Of a stretch of 64,000 bases of DNA, positions 35,572 to 43,838 are shown piece after piece; the stretch's first letter is position 1, and each line of letters opens with the position of its first letter. This DNA is from Paenibacillus sp. RC67 (GTDB taxonomy: Bacteria; Bacillota; Bacilli; Paenibacillales; NBRC-103111). The notes beneath the pieces were generated by a model. That model saw nothing but the letters and a program-made list of their open reading frames with translations. It was not told the DNA's origin and ran no database searches. The position numbers were made by a program, and so were the translations under genes. The stretch covers positions 1,096,001-1,160,000 of the forward strand of contig NZ_CP125098.1 in NCBI RefSeq assembly GCF_030020805.1, in the 5' to 3' direction.

Positions 35572-36477
35572 ATGAAGAGCATGAATGCTGTAAGTGATAC
35601 GAATCAAAGACAGGACCTCTACCCTTCACGAATTTCTGAACGACCTGTCATTATTGAACGTAAAGACCCCGTCGTGTATTCTAAGTGGAGCCCGGCGAGT
35701 GGCATCAGCCAAGAACAGTCGGATTTTTATCATCAGCAGGGTTATTTATTTATTGAATCCTTTTTTACGCCTTCTGAGGTAAAAGAGTATCGAGATGAGC
35801 TGAAGCAACTATGGGCAACGAGTCGTCAATCCGATGCGAGCGAGGTCATTCGGGAACCGGATAGCGAAGAAGTTAGATCCATATTCAACGTTCATCGTAG
35901 CAACGATGTGTTTCAGGCTTTATCAACTCATTCGAAGCTCAAAAACATTGTCGATTATATCCTTGGAAGTCCAACCTATATCCATCAATCTCGAATAAAC
36001 TTTAAACCGGGTTTTACAGGCAAGGAATTTTACTGGCATTCTGATTTTGAAACATGGCACGTCGAGGACGGGATGCCCCGAATGAGGGCTCTGAGTTGTT
36101 CGATTGCGCTGGAAGATAATTATCCGTTTAACGGGCCGCTCATGGTAGTCCCTGGTTCCCATAAGGATTTCGTCGCTTGCGTCGGTCAGACACCGGATGA
36201 TCATTACAAAGATTCGCTTCGGCGTCAGCAATACGGCGTACCTGATCAGGACAGTCTCACTGCATTAGTGAAACAATATGGGATTGAGACTCCTGTGGGC
36301 AAAGCAGGTTCCATCGTCTTATTCGATTGCAACATTATGCACGGGTCGAGCAGCAACATCTCGCCAATGCCGAGAAGCAATGTGTTTTTAGTATATAACA
36401 GTGTTGAAAACAAACTGCAATCGCCTTATTCAGGCCAGCAGCCTAGACCGGAATTTATCGCATCGCGAGATGAATAA
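35572..36477 (+). CDS. ectD: Ectoine 5-hydroxylase EctD
   Basis: 301 residues, Fe(II)/2-oxoglutarate dioxygenase that turns ectoine into 5-hydroxyectoine. The EctD signature is intact: F-Y-W-H156-S-D158-F-E-T-W-H-V-E-D-G-M-P with the two iron ligands, and the third ligand H257 in CNIMHGSSSN. Hydroxyectoine production is usually linked to stationary phase and heat or desiccation tolerance. GGGAGG precedes the ATG. It is the last gene of the ehu-ect run; no terminator is obvious right after it, and the c-di-AMP riboswitch begins about 70 bases downstream. Confidence 0.94.
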   Translation: MKSMNAVSDTNQRQDLYPSRISERPVIIERKDPVVYSKWSPASGISQEQSDFYHQQGYLFIESFFTPSEVKEYRDELKQLWATSRQSDASEVIREPDSEEVRSIFNVHRSNDVFQALSTHSKLKNIVDYILGSPTYIHQSRINFKPGFTGKEFYWHSDFETWHVEDGMPRMRALSCSIALEDNYPFNGPLMVVPGSHKDFVACVGQTPDDHYKDSLRRQQYGVPDQDSLTALVKQYGIETPVGKAGSIVLFDCNIMHGSSSNISPMPRSNVFLVYNSVENKLQSPYSGQQPRPEFIASRDE

Positions 36478-36549
36478 TCGTTAGATCAATCTAAATAAAT
36501 AATTTCTTGATACAAATTGACGCATCCCTGACCGTAGTGTATGATAATA

Positions 36550-36668
36550 ATACGCTTAATTTCCGGTTTATTTATCGGAAAGCGGGGGAACCACTTTTTG
36601 GGGCGAATCATGAAGTATATGTAGGGAACCATCTTTCCCGAGCCCGGCAGCTAACCTCGTCAGCAGTG
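36550..36668 (+). promoter_or_regulatory. c-di-AMP riboswitch aptamer (ydaO-yuaA class)
   Basis: The sequence carries the conserved blocks of the ydaO RNA in order: CGCTTAATTT near the 5' end, AAAGCGGGGGAACCA, TTTGGGGCGAATC, AGTATATGTAGGG, CCCGAGCCC, and CAGCTAACCTCGTCAGC near the 3' end. In known examples c-di-AMP binding causes transcription termination of genes for potassium uptake, osmolyte handling or cell-wall hydrolysis. Here it is followed by terminator hairpins and then a KamA-family aminomutase gene. The aptamer call is from motif recognition and was not folded. Confidence 0.88.
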
Positions 36669-36671
36669 GAT

Positions 36672-36733
36672 GGGTCAACGTTTTTTTATGCATCATTATT
36701 GCATTCATTGACCCGTATTCCGGGTCTTTTTTT
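36672..36733 (+). terminator. Riboswitch expression platform: antiterminator and terminator
   Basis: GGGTCAA (36672-36678) can pair with TTGACCC (36708-36714). The overlapping GACCCG (36710-36715) can instead pair with CGGGTC (36721-36726), which is followed by eight T. The two are mutually exclusive, the expected on/off design. Confidence 0.75.
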
Positions 36734-36746
36734 ATATTGTTGGACG

Positions 36747-36833
36747 GACCCGGTTGATAGCAATTGGACGCCTACGCTGGACTGTGTATTACGGTCGCGG
36801 TGTTATGGCCCTGTTGCTGAACGGGTCTTTTTG
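36747..36833 (+). terminator. Second terminator-like hairpin downstream of the riboswitch
   Basis: GACCCG-GTT..AGCAA (36747-36763) pairs with TTGCT-GAA-CGGGTC (36814-36827), then TTTTTG. The GACCCG/CGGGTC ends repeat those of the first terminator, so the halves could also exchange. Confidence 0.5.
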
Positions 36834-37025
36834 TTGTCGTAATAACCAATAATTATAATTTATTACTTTTTTTGTAATTTGAATCATCATACTAAAGATG
36901 AAGGAGTGATGTGGCAACCCCTTTGAGGGCCTATGATGAGCAGTTCGACGATGAAGTATAGCTCGTGGGAAAAGTAAGGTGAACGTTGTAGTCAAAAAAA
37001 TCTGTCATTCCAAGGAGGATCATCA

Positions 37026-38201
37026 ATGCCGCAACCGAAATATATTACCGATATTAATAAAATCCAGGAAATACCTGAGCAGGACAGAATAAAGCTGCAG
37101 CAAATAACGGATAAGTTCGTGTTTCGCGTGAACGATTATTACCTGAAGCTGATAGATTGGAACGATCCCAACGATCCTATCAAGAAGCTGGTCATTCCGA
37201 ACGAAGGTGAGCTATCTGAATACGGCCGATGGGATGCGTCTGACGAAGATACGAACTACGTAGTGCCTGGATGCCAGCATAAATATAAGACGACGGCGCT
37301 ACTTATTGTATCAGAAGTGTGCGGCGCCTATTGTCGTTACTGCTTCCGCAAACGCTTATTTCGGAATGATGTCAAAGAAGCGATGTCGGATGTCAACCCG
37401 GGGCTAGAGTATATTGCAGAGCACTCTGAAATCAATAATGTGTTGTTGACGGGCGGAGATAGCTTGATTCTTGCAACATCCAAGCTTGCCTCCATATTGG
37501 AAAGACTAAGAGCAATTGAGCATGTGAAAATTATCCGACTAGGTTCAAAGATCCCTGTGTTTAATCCGATGCGAATTTATGAAGATGAGCAGCTGCTCGA
37601 AACCATGCGTAAATATTCCACCGCTGACAAGCGCATTTATGTCATGGCCCACATTAACCACCCGCGCGAAATAACAGAGGAAGCGAAGCGAGGCTTCGAG
37701 GCGCTGCATCAGGCGGGTGCCATTGTAGTCAATCAAACCCCGATTCTCAGAGGTATCAACGACAATCCAACCATATTGGCCGAGCTGCTCGACAAGCTAT
37801 CTTGGGCGGGGGTTACTCCTTATTATTTCTTTATTAATCGTCCCGTTGCGGGGAACCGTGATTTTGTCCTTCCATTATCGGAAGTGTACCGTATTGTAGA
37901 GCAGGCCAAGGCGAGAACCTCCGGCTTAGGCAAAAGAATCCGTTTATCTATGAGCCATACGTCGGGGAAAATCGAGATTCTGGCGATCGAGAATGGCAAA
38001 GCTTATTTGAAATATCATCAATCCCGTGAGGATCATTATGGCAAATTTATGATTATGGATTGCCCGAAGGATGCGGCTTGGTTCGATGATTTGCCTGGAA
38101 GTGAACAACATTGGAAACAACCGACGAAAAGATCGGATACTATAATATCTGTTAACGAGCTTCCCGATATGCCGCAAGGCAGAAGCTTGACCCTCAGCTG
38201 A
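37026..38201 (+). CDS. KamA-family radical SAM aminomutase (lysine 2,3-aminomutase-like)
   Basis: 391 residues. The radical SAM cluster motif is C99-G-A-Y-C103-R-Y-C106, followed by LLTGGDSL. A likely PLP lysine is K315 (HTSGKIEIL). Family enzymes shift an amino group from C2 to C3 of an amino acid. Of the two aspartates that hold the lysine side chain in lysine 2,3-aminomutase, the first appears kept (D246, RGIND) but the second position is R272 (FINRPVAG), so the substrate may not be lysine. AAGGAGG precedes the ATG. Its leader contains the c-di-AMP riboswitch and it follows the ectoine operon, which suggests synthesis of a beta-amino-acid osmolyte; that is inference. Confidence 0.85.
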   Translation: MPQPKYITDINKIQEIPEQDRIKLQQITDKFVFRVNDYYLKLIDWNDPNDPIKKLVIPNEGELSEYGRWDASDEDTNYVVPGCQHKYKTTALLIVSEVCGAYCRYCFRKRLFRNDVKEAMSDVNPGLEYIAEHSEINNVLLTGGDSLILATSKLASILERLRAIEHVKIIRLGSKIPVFNPMRIYEDEQLLETMRKYSTADKRIYVMAHINHPREITEEAKRGFEALHQAGAIVVNQTPILRGINDNPTILAELLDKLSWAGVTPYYFFINRPVAGNRDFVLPLSEVYRIVEQAKARTSGLGKRIRLSMSHTSGKIEILAIENGKAYLKYHQSREDHYGKFMIMDCPKDAAWFDDLPGSEQHWKQPTKRSDTIISVNELPDMPQGRSLTLS

Positions 38202-38222
38202 AGCAGCTTCGCTGAGATGTAA

Positions 38223-38256
38223 GGAGGTACCTTCCATGAGAGGGTACCTCTTTTTG
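38223..38256 (+). terminator. Terminator after the KamA-like gene
   Basis: GAGGTACC (38224-38231) and GGTACCTC (38243-38250) form a perfect 8-bp stem followed by five T. Confidence 0.8.
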
Positions 38257-38402
38257 TTGGATGAAAGAAGGTCTCCGAAATCGACCGTGAAGCTGCTGAA
38301 GAAACTCTGATCACTTTGCAAAAAAAAGATAATCACGTTATAATATAGAAACATACGTTCTTATTTGGTCTGGTTTGTGATGGTGAAGGGAGGATGAGGA
38401 CT

Positions 38403-39113
38403 ATGTTCTTGCGAAGTGTGCAGATCATGAAGCAGCAATTTCCTAATCAAACGGCTTATCCGTTTTCAATATCCGCGTTAAATGGAGTAGAATCGATCAA
38501 CCTCCAAGGCAATGTTACCTTCTTTGTCGGTGAGAATGGTTCAGGTAAATCCACCATTTTGGAAGCTATCGCATACCAATGCGGTTTTAATACGGCGGGA
38601 GGGGGAAGGAACAACTATTTTGAGGTTGATGCATCCAGTTCCTCTTTAGGCAATTATATAAGGCTGTCGTGGATGCCCAAACTTACGAACGGTTTCTTCC
38701 TGAGGGCAGAAACGTTCTATCAGTTTGCCAGCCATATTGACGAGATGCCGGAAAGCCTCCAATATTATGGAGGACGCTCCTTGCATGCGCAATCCCACGG
38801 AGAAGCGTTCTTATCTTTGTTTCAACACCGATTCGGCAAAAAAGCTATCTATCTTCTCGATGAGCCCGAGGCTGCGTTATCGCCTGCCCGGCAGCTCGCG
38901 CTGCTGAGGATTATGAAGGATTTGGAGAGAGAAGCACAATTCATTGTGGCTACTCACTCTCCGATTTTACTCGGCTATCCCGATGCTCAAATATTGAATT
39001 TCGACCAGTCTCCTATTGAATCCATCCGGTATGAGGATACGCTGCATTATATCGTTACCCGACGCTTTCTGGAAAATAAAAAAGCGGTTTTGGCGGAGCT
39101 ATTCAGTGAGTAA
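38403..39113 (+). CDS. AAA-family ATPase (ABC-type, SMC-like small ATPase)
   Basis: 236 residues: Walker A GENGSGKST, a Walker B with LLDEPEAALSP, and the H-loop region IVATHSPILLGYPDAQI. This is the compact family of soluble ATPases related to RecF/SMC heads and to YcgA-like proteins, with no membrane or transporter partner next to it. The ABC signature is weakly recognisable near SLHAQSHGEAFLSLF. The ATG at 38403 lies 9 bases after GGGAGG; the ATG at 38394 touches that site. Biological role unknown. Confidence 0.82.
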   Translation: MFLRSVQIMKQQFPNQTAYPFSISALNGVESINLQGNVTFFVGENGSGKSTILEAIAYQCGFNTAGGGRNNYFEVDASSSSLGNYIRLSWMPKLTNGFFLRAETFYQFASHIDEMPESLQYYGGRSLHAQSHGEAFLSLFQHRFGKKAIYLLDEPEAALSPARQLALLRIMKDLEREAQFIVATHSPILLGYPDAQILNFDQSPIESIRYEDTLHYIVTRRFLENKKAVLAELFSE

Positions 39114-39289
39114 AATGATATCATTTTATATTTTCTTCTATACCACAATGCCCGATTGTGGGAGATGTTCATTCATTAAAGTGAAAAAGAGAGGTAAGTC
39201 GACAAAATTAAGGTTGAAATAACATTGCTTTCATCTGGCTTTAATATTCCTCATCTAATATTATAAGTGACCCCCTTAATATAGATTGC

Positions 39290-39314
39290 TGCCCACAGCA
39301 TATGGCTGTGGGCA
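39290..39314. repeat. Perfect hairpin without T run
   Basis: TGCCCACAGC-ATATG-GCTGTGGGCA, a 10-bp perfect stem directly before the terminator below. It may stabilise the 3' end of the ATPase transcript. Confidence 0.5.
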
Positions 39315-39325
39315 GCGCTGATTTT

Positions 39326-39370
39326 AGGCTAACCGAAGCAGTGTTCGGTTAGCCTATTTTATTTTTTGTT
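39326..39370 (+). terminator. Strong terminator after the AAA ATPase gene
   Basis: AGGCTAACCGAA (39326-39337) and TTCGGTTAGCCT (39344-39355) form a perfect 12-bp stem followed by ATTTTATTTTTTG. Confidence 0.85.
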
Positions 39371-39373
39371 AGA

Positions 39374-39425
39374 AAAAGGTTGAAAATAGTTCAACCTTTT
39401 GAGAGCGGCGCCACTCCCCTATAAT
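39374..39425 (+). promoter_or_regulatory. Promoter with overlapping palindromic operator before the second sulfatase
   Basis: AAAAGGTTGAA (39374-39384) and TTCAACCTTTT (39390-39400) are perfect 11-base inverted arms with a 5-base centre. The right arm runs into a possible -35 (TTTTGA, 39397-39402), 17 bases before TATAAT (39420-39425). This looks like a repressor site covering the -35 element. Confidence 0.55.
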
Positions 39426-39471
39426 AACATTATCTCGCAAACGAATGATTAGACAGGAGGTAAGCGCATTC

Positions 39472-40932
39472 ATGAGAATCATCTATTTGGACATCGATTC
39501 GCTTAGACCGGATCATATGGGCTGCTACGGCTACAACCGGAACACAACCCCTAACATTGATAAAATTGCCTCGGAGGGTGTAAGGTTCAACGACTGCTAC
39601 TGCGCATCATCCCCTTGTGTACCTTCGCGCGGAAGCTTTGTATCTGGGCGCTTTGGCATTCATCATGGAGCCTTGACGCATTGGGGACCAGGCGGAGAAT
39701 TCCAGTACCCGGAAGGAGACGGACACAGCAAGGAGATTCCCTTTTTTACCCGGTATTTACGTGAAGCAGGAATGAAAACGGTTACGTTCTCATCCTTTGG
39801 AGATCGCCATCACGCCTGGTGGTATTTTGCAGGGTGGAACGAGGTCCATACTCATACCTTGAGAGAAGGCAATGAAAATGCCGATGAGGTCAATGCCTCC
39901 GTCATTCCTTGGTTGAAACAGCACGGTACAGAAGACAATTATTTCTTACACATCCAGTACTGGGACCCGCATACGTTCTATACGTACCCTATCGAATATA
40001 TGGAGCAGTGGAAAGATGCACCGGTTAAGGCTTTCCCTGATGAGGCTACGATAGCTTCGCAGCAGGAGCACAGCTTCCCTCGCTCAGCCTCCTTCTTGCA
40101 CTGGGGAGACAAATACCCGGCAACCATGCCTGGTCAAATCTCGAACCGCAGCGATTTCAAACATGCGGTAGACGGTTATGACGGCGGGATTAGCTATATG
40201 GATAAACACGTTGGACAACTGCTGGATACACTTCGCGAATTAGGCATCGAAGACCAGGTCTGCTTCATCATTAGTGCGGATCATGCCGAATCCATGGGTG
40301 AGCAGGGCATTTATCTCGAACATGCAAGCGCTACCGAAGCGGTTCACCATCTGCCGCTGATCATCAAGGTTCCTGGAATGCCGAATCAAGGAACGGCAAT
40401 CGACGGTTTTGTCTACAATGTGGATGTCATCGCGACCATTGCTGATATGGCGGGATTGAAGGTGCCGTCCGGTTGGGACGGGAATTCATTCCTTCCTGCA
40501 CTGCAAGGTGAGCATTGGCAGGGACGAGATTACCTAGTGATGGATCATGCGCTATATGTATGTCAAAGAGCTGTACGCGATGATAAGTGGTACTTCATTC
40601 GCACATACCATCCGGGCTTATACCTTCATTTCGATGAAGTCACACTGTACGATATGGTTAACGATCCGAACCAAACAACGAATGTGGCCGAGCAGTATCC
40701 CGATATCGTCAAGGAGATGGATCACCGACTATCCGAGTGGCAGCATGAGCAAGCCCGCAAGCCTGGCTACAAGGTCGATCCGCTTCAAAAAGTAATAGAG
40801 ACAGGTCCTTGGAAATATTTAAGCGTCGACGATTGGATTCGTAGGCTGAATCAGAAGGGCTGGAGCGAGGCGGCTAACCAGCTTCGTACGACTTACTGCC
40901 GGGAAGCCGTTCAGCCGGCTTACGATGGATAA
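39472..40932 (+). CDS. Sulfatase (cytoplasmic) in an SsuCBA-type transporter operon
   Basis: 486 residues, type I sulfatase with D7-I-D9-S metal site, formylglycine motif C49-V-P-S-R (SSPCVPSRGSF) and a C-terminal metal motif ISADHAESMGEQG. There is no signal peptide, so it acts inside the cell. AGGAGG precedes the ATG at 39472. A permease, an ATPase and a binding lipoprotein of the sulfonate/sulfate-ester class follow, which makes sense as import of a small sulfate ester and intracellular release of sulfate as a sulfur source. It is only distantly like the sulfatase at 525. The substrate is unknown. Confidence 0.87.
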   Translation: MRIIYLDIDSLRPDHMGCYGYNRNTTPNIDKIASEGVRFNDCYCASSPCVPSRGSFVSGRFGIHHGALTHWGPGGEFQYPEGDGHSKEIPFFTRYLREAGMKTVTFSSFGDRHHAWWYFAGWNEVHTHTLREGNENADEVNASVIPWLKQHGTEDNYFLHIQYWDPHTFYTYPIEYMEQWKDAPVKAFPDEATIASQQEHSFPRSASFLHWGDKYPATMPGQISNRSDFKHAVDGYDGGISYMDKHVGQLLDTLRELGIEDQVCFIISADHAESMGEQGIYLEHASATEAVHHLPLIIKVPGMPNQGTAIDGFVYNVDVIATIADMAGLKVPSGWDGNSFLPALQGEHWQGRDYLVMDHALYVCQRAVRDDKWYFIRTYHPGLYLHFDEVTLYDMVNDPNQTTNVAEQYPDIVKEMDHRLSEWQHEQARKPGYKVDPLQKVIETGPWKYLSVDDWIRRLNQKGWSEAANQLRTTYCREAVQPAYDG

Positions 40933-40985
40933 GGTTATAGAGACAACGTAGCAAGGCTTTCTGTTGCAAAGCTCTGCAATGTGCT

Positions 40986-41139
40986 GTGAATAAGCAGTGG
41001 AGCGGCGGGATCGTTCTGGAGAAGCGTTAGCGTTCGCCTTTGTCCACGGATTTCAACTAATAAGGTGGAGAAATTCAAGAAATCCGTGGACAACAGTGAT
41101 CGGAAGAATGATCCGCTCGTGCAACGGCGAGCTATTCAC
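40986..41139. repeat. Long palindromic intergenic element (REP/MITE-like)
   Basis: Nested inverted arms: GTGAATA (40986-40992) with TATTCAC (41133-41139); AGCG..GATCGTTCT (41001-41017) with AGAATGATC-CGCT (41105-41117); and a perfect 14-base pair TGTCCACGGATTTC (41041-41054) with GAAATCCGTGGACA (41079-41092). The sequence style resembles dispersed structured repeats I associate with Paenibacillus intergenic regions. It lies between the sulfatase and the permease of the same unit. Confidence 0.6.
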
Positions 41140-41190
41140 CGTTTTTAACGAAGTTGAGCTTTCTCACGAAAGCTCTTAGGAGGTTACATC

Positions 41191-41952
41191 ATGAAAAAAT
41201 TACCACACTGGATGCTTACTTTTATCTCCATAGTGATTGGGATAGCTCTATGGTATCTACTGTCTGCGATACCGGCGGTAGGCGCAATTATTACTAACCC
41301 GACCATCGTCATCAAAACGTTCCTGTCTGAAGCGGCTAGCGGAAGAATGTGGACAAACATAGGAGCGAGCTTGTTCCGGGTATTGGGCGGCTTCTCTCTC
41401 GGCCTGATCGTAGCGATTCCTGTTGCCTTTTTGATGGGCTGGTACAGTGTCATCCGATCAGTCGTGGAGCCGTGGATTCAATTCTTCCGCACGATCCCGC
41501 CTATCGCTCTTATTCCGTTGGTCATTGTAGCTCAAGGGGTAGGCGAATCAGCCAAAATCACCGTTATTTTCGTTTCGACGTTTCTGGTCATGGTTATCTC
41601 GATCTTTCAAGGTGTCCGCAACGTTGATCCAACGTTGATCCGAGCTTCCCGGGTATTGGGAGCGAGAGACAGGGATATTTTCTTTGAGGTTATCGTACCT
41701 GCTTCGTTTCCTTACATTCTGGTCGGCGTCCGGCTCGGTCTTGCAGCTGCCTGGACGACTCTCGTAGCGGCCGAGCTGACAGGTGCGAACAAGGGGCTTG
41801 GCAATATGATTATGGAAGCGAGTCTGTATTTCCGTATGGAGGTCGTTATTCTCGGAATTATCGTTATCGGAATTATCGGCTTGGCAATGGATAAATTGGT
41901 GCTCTTTTTAGAAAGGAGGCTAACCGGATGGCAGGAAGTACGCAACACCTAG
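41191..41952 (+). CDS. ABC transporter permease, sulfonate/nitrate/taurine type (SsuC-like)
   Basis: 253 residues with six hydrophobic segments and the cytoplasmic coupling loop DPTLIRASRVLGARDRDIFFEVIVPASFPY. FFRTIPPIALIPLVIVAQG is the typical central segment of SsuC/TauC/NrtB permeases. GGAGG precedes the ATG. The gene overlaps the ATPase gene by 25 bases. With the cytoplasmic sulfatase upstream, a sulfate ester or sulfonate is the likely cargo, though thiamine-precursor and nitrate uptake use the same family. Confidence 0.87.
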   Translation: MKKLPHWMLTFISIVIGIALWYLLSAIPAVGAIITNPTIVIKTFLSEAASGRMWTNIGASLFRVLGGFSLGLIVAIPVAFLMGWYSVIRSVVEPWIQFFRTIPPIALIPLVIVAQGVGESAKITVIFVSTFLVMVISIFQGVRNVDPTLIRASRVLGARDRDIFFEVIVPASFPYILVGVRLGLAAAWTTLVAAELTGANKGLGNMIMEASLYFRMEVVILGIIVIGIIGLAMDKLVLFLERRLTGWQEVRNT

Positions 41953-42755
41953 ACAAGCAGAGCCATGGAATATCGACAGCGCGCCCCAAAATCGAGATTA
42001 GCCAACTATCGAAAATATATAAGGGGCGAACGGGGGATGTCACGGCATTACAAAATACCGATCTGACGATCGGGCAAAATGAGTTCGTCTGCGTAGTAGG
42101 TCCAAGTGGCTGCGGCAAAACGACTTTGCTCAATATTATCGCGGGACTTGAGGATGCTACGTCCGGTTCTGTGAAGGTGGATGGAGTGGAAGTCAAAGGA
42201 CCTGGTAAGGAGCGCGGTGTCGTATTCCAGCAGTATGCGCTGTTCCCTTGGAAGACCGTACTGAAAAATGTAGAGTTCGGCTTGAAGCTTCGCGGCCTTA
42301 ACAAAGTGGAACGAAGAGAGACGGCGGAAAGATATTTAGAAATCGTCGGGCTCAAAGATTTTGCACACGCTTACCCTAAGGAGTTATCCGGAGGGATGAA
42401 GCAGAGGGTAGCTATCGCGAGAGCTTATGCGGTACAGCCGGAAGTATTATTGATGGATGAACCGTTCGGCGCATTGGATGCACAGACAAGAGCACAGCTT
42501 CAGGAAGAGCTGCTCAAAACATGGCAAACGGAGAAAAAGACCTGCTTCTTCATCACTCATGACGTAGAGGAAGCGGTCATACTTGCTCAAAAGGTCATTA
42601 TTATGAGCGCACGTCCGGGTCGGATCAAGGAAATTATCGATGTGGATATTCCCTACCCAAGAGATCAAGCAACGAAGCTCGACGAACGATTTGTTCAGAT
42701 CAAGAACGAGATATGGTCCAAAGTGTATCGCGAATACCTGGAAGTGGCAAAATAA
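41928..42755 (+). CDS. ABC transporter ATPase, SsuB/TauB type
   Basis: 275 residues: Walker A GPSGCGKTT, Q-loop VFQQYALFPWKTV, signature LSGGMKQRVAIARAY, Walker B LLMDEPFGALD, H-loop ITHDVEEAV. The MSARPGRI segment near the C-terminus is typical of the nitrate/sulfonate/taurine ATPases. An N-terminal polar extension of about 20 residues precedes the domain. Its GGAGG ribosome site and start lie inside the permease gene, so translation is coupled. Confidence 0.9.
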   Translation: MAGSTQHLDKQSHGISTARPKIEISQLSKIYKGRTGDVTALQNTDLTIGQNEFVCVVGPSGCGKTTLLNIIAGLEDATSGSVKVDGVEVKGPGKERGVVFQQYALFPWKTVLKNVEFGLKLRGLNKVERRETAERYLEIVGLKDFAHAYPKELSGGMKQRVAIARAYAVQPEVLLMDEPFGALDAQTRAQLQEELLKTWQTEKKTCFFITHDVEEAVILAQKVIIMSARPGRIKEIIDVDIPYPRDQATKLDERFVQIKNEIWSKVYREYLEVAK

Positions 42756-42776
42756 TTGTATAAAGGAGAGGTTCCT

Positions 42777-43829
42777 ATGTTTCTGAAACGGAAATCATCA
42801 ATTCCTGTTCTGTCCGCTGTGCTCGGCTTAACCCTCTTGCTCGCTGCATGTTCTTCAGGTGGTGCAGGCAGCACTTCTCCGGCTCAAGCTCCTGAGCCTA
42901 ACAAGCCAAGTGGTAAAACACCGACGATCAACGTTGCTTATATGCCCGATATGAATGGTGCAACGCCTATCGTGATCGGGGAGGAGAAAGGCTTCTTTAA
43001 GGAAGCAGGCATTAACGTCAATGCGGTTAAATTTCTGAGCGGTCCTCCGGAATTTCAAGCTATGGCCTCGGGCGATATCGATATTGCTTACATTGGTCCA
43101 GGCGCAACCTTTCTAGCTGCACAAGGCAAAGGACACATCATTGATATTGTTAGCCTTGGCAAAAGTGATATGGTGTTCGCAACGAAAAAGTCCGGAATCA
43201 AGGAATGGAAGGACTTGAAAGGCAAAACCGTTGGTGTACCTAAAGGAACCTCTGGCGAAATGGTGTTGAATCTAGGTCTGGAAAAAGGTGGCCTTAAGCC
43301 TGGGGACGTAAACATTGTCAATATGGATGTAGCAGGAGCCGTATCTGCTTATGTTGCTGGTAAAGTAGATGCTGTTGCCATCTGGTCTCCGTATACGCTT
43401 GAAATCGAGAAGCAGGTCGGCAAGGAAAACATGGTGAAGCTTGGGGATAACAGCGATTTCTTCCCAGATTACATTTTCCCAGCGAGCTGGGTTGTTAATC
43501 CGAAGTTTTTGCAGGAGAAGCCTGAGTTAGTAGAGAGCTTCCTGAAAGCGATTGCCAAAACCACCGACTATAAAATTAAAAATAAAGATGAAGCGGTTAA
43601 AATGACGGCGGCTTATACACAGGTACCTGAGGAGTCATTAAAAATGCAGCTGGATGCTCTGGAGTGGCTCGACAACAAGCGGGTAGCGGATGCATTCAAA
43701 GACGGCTCAGCGAAAAAATGGTACGAAAACCTGGAAAAGCTGTTTGTACAAAATGGCAGCTTGAAGGAAATTACACCGGCCGACAAGTTTTTGATGACGG
43801 CTCCATTTCTTAAAGCTACAGGACAATAA
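42777..43829 (+). CDS. ABC transporter substrate-binding lipoprotein, SsuA/NMT1 type
   Basis: 350 residues. The lipoprotein signal ends LLLAAC, a low-complexity linker follows, then a type II binding fold (INVAYMPDMNGATPIVIGEE, FKEAGINVNAVKFLSGPP, DLKGKTVGVPKGTSGEM). The class binds sulfonates, sulfate esters, nitrate or pyrimidine precursors. AAAGGAGAGG precedes the ATG at 42777, 21 bases after the ATPase stop. It is the last gene of the sulfatase-transporter unit. Confidence 0.88.
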   Translation: MFLKRKSSIPVLSAVLGLTLLLAACSSGGAGSTSPAQAPEPNKPSGKTPTINVAYMPDMNGATPIVIGEEKGFFKEAGINVNAVKFLSGPPEFQAMASGDIDIAYIGPGATFLAAQGKGHIIDIVSLGKSDMVFATKKSGIKEWKDLKGKTVGVPKGTSGEMVLNLGLEKGGLKPGDVNIVNMDVAGAVSAYVAGKVDAVAIWSPYTLEIEKQVGKENMVKLGDNSDFFPDYIFPASWVVNPKFLQEKPELVESFLKAIAKTTDYKIKNKDEAVKMTAAYTQVPEESLKMQLDALEWLDNKRVADAFKDGSAKKWYENLEKLFVQNGSLKEITPADKFLMTAPFLKATGQ

Positions 43830-43838
43830 GGATAGTTG

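Noticed and set aside
39016-39222. Frame with a glutaredoxin-like CGRC near 39150
   Set aside because: It mostly overlaps the ATPase gene, and the short tail after it lacks a start signal and the rest of a thioredoxin fold.
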